This document shows positions 57,890 to 64,000 of a stretch of DNA of 64,000 bases, in pieces (position 1 is the stretch's first letter; each line of letters opens with the position of its first letter). The DNA is from Sesamum alatum. Lineage: Eukaryota > Streptophyta > Magnoliopsida > Lamiales > Pedaliaceae. The stretch lies in NCBI GenBank assembly GCA_034509735.1, contig JACGWO010000001.1, positions 30,259,966 to 30,323,965 on the forward strand. The letters are read 5' to 3'. A program made the translations under genes and the position numbers. Under the pieces are notes generated by a model. That model was given only the letters and a program-made list of their open reading frames with translations, did no database searches and was not told where the DNA came from.

Positions 57890-58564
57890 TCTTTCTTTCC
57901 ACACGCATTTTACATTATGATGCCCATGGTGTCCAGAAATTTGCCATGCATAAGCTTGTCGGGGTACCAATTGTAGTGACCATATCCAATAGTCGTCCTC
58001 CATGCACCTCATTTCCGCCAACTGCCATGAATTATTGTGTATCAGCATCGTAATCTAATTACTAGAATACTCCATTAAATGGAAGACGAGGCCCCATAGC
58101 TAATCATTTATTGTGTGGAAGTAGTTTCTTTCATTGACTTTAAACCAGAAAGACATATAATGAACAACTTACTCGGCCATCTTGCAACTTACATATGATT
58201 GAATCTTCAGAAAATGGGATTGGCCGTGCAGATGAAACCTGCTCACAGCCATTCATGATCAGAATTTACACATAATATGCATATATTTGTGTTCAGACAC
58301 ACTAACCTTGTGGTCACAGTTCTTGTCCATGTCAACACAAATTTCATCGTTTCCAGCCTTTGCTCCATTGCCATCAGCTCTATAATCCTCATAAGGGAAT
58401 CCACAGTCCTTCCATTTCCACTCCTCTTGATCCAAGTACCTCAGATAAACATTCCCATCCGAAACTATCAAGAACAGTTCATTTCCTCCGAAGCAGGGTG
58501 TAGTTGCTCCAACCAGTGTCACATTAGTATGTAACCCACTCTCCTTGAAAGCGCTTAATTCGAG
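57890..58564 (-). pseudogene. Captured three-exon fragment of an unrecognised gene
   Basis: On the minus strand: exon 58564-58307 after TTGTTGTAG (ELSAFKESGLHTNVTLVG, PCFGGNELFLIVSDGNVYLR, EEWKWKDCGFPYEDY); intron GTTAGT...GAGCAG; exon 58238-58173 (VSSARPIPFSEDSIICKLQD); intron GTAAGT...GGCAG; exon from 58021 (LAEMRCMEDDYWIWS) to about 57890. Phases match, and all introns start GT and end AG, so it was copied as genomic DNA. Trp/Tyr-rich and Gly-containing strands suggest a beta-rich protein. I do not recognise the family. Confidence 0.6.
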
Positions 58565-58722
58565 CTACAACAATGATCTTTTAAGGATCTTTTTGCACTA
58601 TGATGATGTCCTAAGTTTCTATTTCATGAAAAGTCTGTTTATTCAATGTGTTAATCTTTTGCTAGTTTGCTAATTCTTTTTACTGTGTATTCTAGCTTAA
58701 TTTTTTGGTCTGATGATTCTAG

Positions 58723-58798
58723 ATACGACCCCTATTTGACAAACATGGACGCATTTTAGAAGTTGCTTTGATCAAGGATAACAGAACTGGACAACAAG
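58723..58798 (+). pseudogene. FCA: Captured single exon of an FCA-like RRM gene
   Basis: A 76-base exon between TTCTAG and GTATGT splice signals encodes IRPLFDKHGRILEVALIKDN then RTGQQ. This is the middle of the first RNA-recognition motif of the flowering-time protein FCA as I recall it (LEVALIKDKRTGQQ in relatives). Only this exon is recognised. Flanks (58575-58722, 58799-58990) look like intron. FCA acts in RNA 3'-end processing; this piece cannot. The assignment rests on memory of the family, not on a search. Confidence 0.65.
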
Positions 58799-58879
58799 GT
58801 ATGTGCTATGCTATGTCTTATGCAATTATATGTTTTATGTAAATGTCTATTCAGGTCCCTATTTGCACTTGAATGTTTT

Positions 58880-59345
58880 ATGTAAATGTCTATTATAGCT
58901 TCTAGAAGAAAAGCTATTCCTACTAAAGTAATTGAGGAGCATGCAGAAAGTATCATTAAAAACCTCTTGCAGTTCTAATTATTAGACTCATCCATGGACT
59001 TTCTGGTATTTCAAGAGATATACAAACAAGATATGACTACTACACTTTTTAGCTTTAAATTTAGATTTATTTGCCTGCAGTAGTCCTTTATTTTCTGCCA
59101 AAAGAAGAAGAGTCTCTCAGATAAGATGCTTCAGGTGTACCTCTTTAATTCCTAAAGCATATGTTTGATGCTTCAGGTGGAGTTATTATTGAAAAAATTA
59201 TGTTGCGGTTAATGCTAATTGCTTGGTTTTGGTGCTTTCAGTATGGTTGCAGTTTTTGGTTCTGGGCCATGTTCCCATTAGTAAGTGGTGTGAGAGGGGC
59301 GAAGCAGGCAAATGCTATTACCTCTGGGCCATGTTCCCATTAATT
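58880..59345 (+). other. Unassigned interior of CACTA 3
   Basis: An acceptor-like TATTATAG precedes a short frame (ASRRKAIPTKVIEEHAESII) ending near 58977. A 20-base word TCTGGGCCATGTTCCCATTA occurs twice, at 59261 and 59323. These may be further captured pieces but nothing is recognised. Confidence 0.3.
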
Positions 59346-59699
59346 TTTTCTGAACTCAAAGACGGATTTACAGATAGAATTTTCCGTCTAAATATCAGAG
59401 ATGGAAAACAGCTTCGGAATCAGCCATTGGACCTGCAGCTACAGATCCAGTGATGAAAATTTCCGTCTCTGATTGTCTTCAGAGATGGAATTGTATGCTT
59501 TAGAGAAGGAAAAATCTGTCTCCGAAACCCTATTTTCTTGTAGTGTTTAGTAAGCAAAGCCAAGTTGGAACGCCGTAAATCACGAAAGCCAAGTAAATGT
59601 TGGTTTAGTTAGTTAGTTGATGGATAAATCCTTGAAAAAGGGTGTCTTTTACATTATAGGATAATTTTACTTATGAACTTACGAATTTATTTGCACCTC

Positions 59700-61108
59700 C
59701 AACGGCTATTTGCAATTGCAAATTAAGGCAAATTTCGAAAGGGAGTTAGTCGTGGTATTCTAAAATTACACGAGCAAATTATACTCCATACTAAATAATG
59801 AGGTGCGGCCATCTCATTCACCTTAATGGTGGTGACAGGTGGGTATATGTCTGAATTGGATAAAAATGGCTTTGTTAGTATCCGGGCGTGGGCGGGTGGG
59901 CTTGTTAGTATCAGGGATGGGGATGTTTGTTGTATTGGCTTTTGGATTATGTAGGTTGGGAATGTTAATATCTGGGCTACTATCGGTATTAGTAGGTTCA
60001 TTGTGATGTGGGCTGATATTAGTAGGTTGGGGTCCAGGATTTAGATGGCTTGAAACTTCAAGGGGTACTGGCGAAATTGTAGGCTTGTTTTCCTTTGTGA
60101 TTTTCTAAGGAATGGCCCTTTATGGCTTTTGTTTATGATCTGGAACATTTAAGATAGGAATTTGGCTGGGAGATTCACTTCCTGTAATTTGGGTCTTTCC
60201 TTTCACGGCCCTACTAGTATACCTCTCAAAGTTACCAAATATATTTGTACCCCGTTGATCGCTCCTCTATGATATTGTGCCAAAAGAGACCCGCGTGATT
60301 CTCGGATCAAGCGAGTAACTATTTTCGTGCCCTGTGTTTCACGCCGACGAACTATGATATTTCGATTGCCTCCAAAGTGACGTAACCAAGGGCTAAATGG
60401 TGTGTTTTTTCCTGGATCTGTGAACCCTTCATCATATTGGCTAGACAGATTTTGGATATATGCCCCCATAAGACCACAAAAGTGTCGGAAGTTGGGTAAA
60501 CGGACATATGTGAACCGAATAACAATGACTTCTTCTAATGGTAATCAGAGTCTCATAATTCGACGTATCGGTCTGAAAACGTTTAGGCTAACTCGGACTT
60601 TCATCGTGGACATAGCATATGTATGTGTCCTTTTCCTCCCAATCAATCTTTCTTAACCTGCCTAGCTCATTGCCAATGTGGGTAGCCATTCTTTTTTATC
60701 TCTGTTCTACCGGCAAATCGTGGACAAAGACAATGAAATCACACCAGTTAAGATCAACCTCTGTCAGCTTTTGTCCTTCAGCAACAAAATTAAGAATTAT
60801 GAGGTTTTTGTCGAAACCAGGGACCCCCTTCCATAGTTCGATTCAAATCAACACGGTGGCCAAAGATAAGCGAGAATTTATTCTCTTCTAACCTGTGTAT
60901 AGCCAAACCCCTGCCCGAATTCAGAATGCACAGTAAGACTGTTCGTAGAGCCTCAAAATTATACGATTTGCCAGTCAGAACTCTGCCCACTAAGGTTAAA
61001 CTGTAGTCCACTTTCTGTCCCCACACCTCAGTCGGAATAGCCACATCCTCCTTCTCCTCTTCCGTAAGATTCAAATCGAAGATTGTTTCAGGAATCTCCC
61101 CTTCCATG
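59700..61108 (-). pseudogene. LINE ORF1 (DUF4283, degenerate zinc knuckle)
   Basis: Start MEGEIPETIFDLNLTEEEKE at about 61108. The DUF4283 core follows (SYNFEALRTVLLCILNSGRG, FSLIFGHRVDLNRTMEGGPW), then a frame break near 60790. The zinc-knuckle position reads HFCGLMGAYIQNLSS, with the first Cys and the later His/Cys lost. Further Asn/Ser/Pro-rich tail pieces (60469-60203, 60001-59723) follow in different frames. Same family as the ORF1 at 14464-15832. Confidence 0.72.
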
Positions 61109-61140
61109 TTGACCAATTTGGAACAAATCACAGAGATCAT

Positions 61141-61999
61141 ACAATCAAATGAGAAACAATGGAAGATTGAAAATCAAATCCAATCAGAAAAGCTAAGGGA
61201 AAAAAGCATTAATTTGAATGACATTTCAAAACTTATTTTATTAGTATTAATGAACAATAAAAATTGTCAAAAAATAAATATTTAATAAAATATCTAATAG
61301 TAAACAATAAGAGTTTCACCAGATTAAATTTAAAGATTACTACATGAGGTATACCAAGAGATTGATATAATTAAGTTTAGCCGGAAAAGTATATGAGTAA
61401 AATGAAAATAGATTATTAGGGATAAGATAAATATATATTTTTTATGATAAAAAATTAATCATAATTTTGAAGGTAGTATATGACTAAAATGAAAATGGAT
61501 AATTAGTAATAAATAGATATACATTATTTTACGATAAAAAAACTAATCATAATTTTGAAGGTAAAATCTTGTATAGATAAACACTAATCTTCAAAATAAA
61601 TTTTTTTGTAGATAAATATAAATTTAGTTTTTAATTTAAAATGGATGAAATTTCTAACCAATGAGATGTTTTCTTGACAATTAAAAAATTTAAAATTATA
61701 AAAAATTAGTATTTGGTCAAAATTAACTTAATTGCGGTCAACCATCGTTTTGCTATATATGTTGATATTTCAAAGTTGTTCTGAAAGAAAAAAAGACATT
61801 ATTATAACATTTTTCATAAACACAAATTACCTTTACAACCAAAATAGTTATGGGTCTTCTTCAAACCACTGCCTCTCCTCCTTTTTCGTTCCAACAATTA
61901 CTGCCGATTTCACCATACACATACATATATGTATGTATATGTATATATATACATGTATCGACACAAATACACATACAGATAAAAATATAAAATTTTAAG
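61141..61999. other. AT-rich spacer with one tandem duplication
   Basis: Holds an 87-bp-period duplication (61388-61563; AGTATATGASTAAAATGAAA and ATCATAATTTTGAAGGTA shared). Otherwise AT-rich with a (TA/CA)n stretch at 61917-61960. No gene. Confidence 0.5.
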
Positions 62000-62268
62000 C
62001 CAAATTGCATATTACCCCCTGTGTTTTAAAAGTCAGTTGAAAATCCTTCGTGCTTTAAAAATAGGCAAAAAACTGTGTTTCAAACTTACAAACTCCCCCT
62101 TTCCGTCAGTTTGGGTTAACGGCGTTAATTTTTTCACTGAATTTTCCGTTATACCCTTGTTATGCTAGCCCTTTATCTTCAATAACTAAAAAAAAAAATC
62201 TAGATTTCAACTAACTTAAAAATATATTTTTCATTTATATATATATAAATAATTATATATACACTATA

Positions 62269-62300
<32 letters not shown>

Positions 62301-62975
62301 TATACGACAAGTGGCGACGGTCGCCGCCTGGATGCGCTAGGCGATGGCGACGCCGCCCCTTCTAGAAGGGCGCAATGGCAGTAAATTAACTAAAATTTAT
62401 GTAATTTTTCAAAATTTAAAAAATAAAAAGATGTGGTAAAATACATGTAATGATCATTTAATTTAATAATTTTTTGGTATTTTAATTTAATCTAATTTAT
62501 AAGAATATATTTAAATTAAATAATAATTTAATTTAGTGATTAATATATAATTTATAATTAATTTTTATTTATATTTATATAAATATTTTAAAAAGGTAAA
62601 TTTTAGTATATTTTTAGGTATTTTGATATTTGATTAATATATTTTATAAATAAATATAATTTATTAAACTATATTCAGATTAAATAATAATGTAAGTTAA
62701 TCAATAATATTAATTTATTAAAATTTATTTAAGTGGAAAAACAAAGAACAAACTAGGCATTTGACCCATAAAATAATCCTAAAAAAAGGTTTAAAAAAAA
62801 AAGGAAGCCCACTCGCACAATACATTCATGTTAGACACTCTCCATTAGTTTCTAATACAGTGGGGCTTTTTTTGCTTTATTTTAAATAATACATGGGATT
62901 TTTTTTGTCTATTTTTAAAATACGAGGGGGTTTTCAGCTAACTTTTTAAAACACAGGGGTAATATGCAATTTGGC
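62000..62975. mobile_element. Mutator-like non-autonomous element, 976 bp
   Basis: Left terminus GCCAAATTGCATATTACCCC and right terminus GGGGTAATATGCAATTTGGC are exact inverted copies. Inner arms pair CTGTGTTTTAAAAGTCAG with CTAACTTTTTAAAACACAG. Flanks AAATTTTAA (61991-61999) and AAATTTTTAA after 62976 give a near-match 9-10 bp duplication. A GC-rich core at 62305-62385 holds GGCGACGCCGCCCCTTCTAG. The centre has long TA runs. Confidence 0.8.
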
Positions 62976-62976
62976 C

Positions 62977-63893
62977 AAATTTTTAAATAAATGTGCGTAA
63001 ATGTATTATATCTGAGGTTGTGAGAACTTGTTATTCTTGGAAAGATGTGAAGGTGTCCCCTATCGTTGTTCAAGGTGGGATTTTATAGTAACTGTGCGGG
63101 AGTCGCTCTAATGTTTTCTTTTTCCTCATAGCGTATCTTTTCTTGGGTTCCTTGAAATTTTCCCGAATTTTCAGGGATTCTGCGTGAGGATCTTTGAAAT
63201 TAAGGATTAGGTTCGAACGCGTTTTTAAGATCGCTTTGTATCTACGGGACTTCTCGAAGGGTTTTCACTCGGACTTGTTGATTGGGGGGGGGGGGGGGGG
63301 GGGGGGGACCCTTCGAATTTGTCTTTCCCTCGTATGAAGACTTTAATCGTAGCTTTTCTATGAATTTAGTTTACGAGGATACCCTCGTATTTAGCCATTA
63401 CCTCGTACCCTTTCGACGAGGATCCCTTTTGTTTGATAGGTTGTCCGTTCTCCCTAATCCACATCAATATCTATATGTGTATATATACATATATATGATA
63501 TATACTTAGTGATTGTGTGTATGTATAATGACCCTAGGATTAAGGGATTTTACAACTTGGTTACTGTGTGAAGTGAAGAAGTAAGAAGAATCAAACAAGT
63601 TGTGTTGTTGTTGTAGCTGGTGGAGTTGTCGGCGAACATAAATTGAAAAAGAAAAGAAACAGAAAAGAGTGGGCGAGTCTGAGGCCCGATTCCAAGCCGG
63701 GCCTCAGCGGGTAAATCAAGAAGCAAGTCAACTGGGTCACGTCACTCGAGCAATAGTTCGAGGAGAGCACAAAGCCACTCAAAAGTCGATGTCTTCATCC
63801 TAAAGAATTTCAGACCAAGGGGAAATTAGATGTTTCAGATATTAATTGTAGTTGTTGTTTTTTAGACAAGGTACAAGGGTGTAATTATTATCT
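62977..63893. other. Spacer with a 24-base poly-G run, no supported gene
   Basis: G-run at 63284-63307. The frame running out of it (63282-63509) is not convincing. Sequence 63540-63830 has mixed composition and could be untranslated sequence of a gene beyond the window, but no exon is supported. Confidence 0.4.
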
Positions 63894-64000
63894 TAGGGAT
63901 AATTGCACTTTTGGTCCCACCGGATAGGCCTGTTCTCATTTTTGGTTCCGAGCTCGACACTTTTGACCCCAAAACCCTAAAAAATGGACGGCGTTAGTCC
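63894..64000. mobile_element. Likely left end of a further Mutator-like MITE, cut by window end
   Basis: GGGATAATTGCACTTTTGGT followed by CCTGTTCTCATTTTTGGTTC and a TTGACCCCAAAACCCTAAAA block has the style of the terminal repeats at 13226 and 52322. The other end is not in the window. Confidence 0.4.

Larger units (their letters stand above)
55499..59545. mobile_element. CACTA element 3 (4047 bp), TSD TTT, Pack-type with captured gene pieces
   Basis: It starts CACTACAAGAGAGCAAACTT at 55499 and ends AACCCTATTTTCTTGTAGTG at 59545, with TTT at 55496-55498 and 59546-59548. Subterminal words GAGACGGAAA/TTTCCGTCTC are at 55520-56040 and 59350-59530. No transposase was found. The interior holds pieces of at least three unrelated genes on both strands (56224-56615, 57890-58564, 58723-58798). 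Confidence 0.9.
54440..59597 (-). pseudogene. LINE ORF2 C-terminal half (RT end, zf-RVT), split by CACTA 3
   Basis: Before the CACTA insertion the minus strand encodes LGFRDLRRSN and LALLTKQAWRL across the junction (59597-59549 to 55495). It then reads RLIMEPESLLDRVLKARYF, SVRSAYLLAEREEV (zf-RVT region, 55216-54953) and further decayed reading with many stops to the poly(A). Removing CACTA 3 and one TTT restores the frame at TKQAW. Confidence 0.78.
54421..61108 (-). mobile_element. Internally deleted L1-type LINE (minus strand)
   Basis: Right to left: ORF1 (61108-59700), then directly the C-terminal half of ORF2 (59597-54440), then CCCTTTC plus 19 A (poly-T at 54421-54439 on the plus strand). 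The 3' terminal CCCTTTC(A)n is the same as in the LINE ending at 22350. Endonuclease and most of the reverse transcriptase are absent. CACTA 3 (55499-59545) splits the ORF2 part. That ORF1 and the ORF2 part belong to one element is inferred from strand and order. Confidence 0.65.

Overview
The window is plant nuclear DNA, most likely from a dicot. It carries CACTA, Mutator-like, Copia, L1-type LINE and pararetroviral sequences, one GT-AG spliced arabinogalactan-type gene, and very AT-rich spacers. Almost everything is a nest of transposable elements. Only one resident host locus is recognisable, an early nodulin-like (phytocyanin/AGP) gene on the minus strand at about 49.97-51.98 kb, and it carries a frameshift. 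No tRNA, rRNA or CRISPR locus was found.

Layout. 1-1350: the 3' end of a plus-strand LTR, then the primer-binding site and LTR of a minus-strand retrotransposon. 1351-5302: a minus-strand L1 ORF1 (DUF4283) split by a solo LTR (3120-5114, TSD GAGTT). 6064-6332: a foldback MITE. 6975-13796: a Mutator-like element that contains CACTA element 1 (7238-12226, TSD CAT) and a 500-bp MITE (13226-13725, 9-bp TSD). About 14170-22350: an L1 LINE whose 5' part (ORF1) is inverted against ORF2, as twin priming produces; its reverse transcriptase is split by a second solo LTR (17312-19644, TSD ATTTT). 23722-43241: a second Mutator-like element (10-bp TSD) that contains a rearranged endogenous pararetrovirus (about 24389-42572, mostly minus strand), which itself contains CACTA element 2 (33447-41264, TSD ACT; two transposase genes). 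43772-49794: a complete young Copia element (two 781-bp LTRs, TSD GTAAA). 49972-51979: the early nodulin-like gene. 52322-52743: a MITE. 54421-61108: an internally deleted minus-strand LINE, split by CACTA element 3 (55499-59545, TSD TTT). 62000-62975: another Mutator-like element. 63894 onward: the start of one more, cut by the window edge.

How the parts work together. The insertions can be ordered by nesting, and most boundaries are supported by target-site duplications read directly from the sequence. No element looks fully autonomous. Copia has the most complete coding potential but has several frameshifts and stops. The LINE reverse transcriptase has lost an active-site aspartate, and the pararetrovirus is broken and shuffled.

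The observations most worth following are: CACTA 3, a Pack-type element holding pieces of a KH-domain gene, an FCA-like RRM exon and a three-exon piece of an unrecognised gene; the twin-primed LINE; the duplicated pararetroviral promoter with three G-box-like motifs spaced exactly 21 bp; and the early nodulin-like gene with a one-base G-run insertion and an AC in place of the expected AG splice acceptor. I see no convincing evidence for a wholly new functional system.
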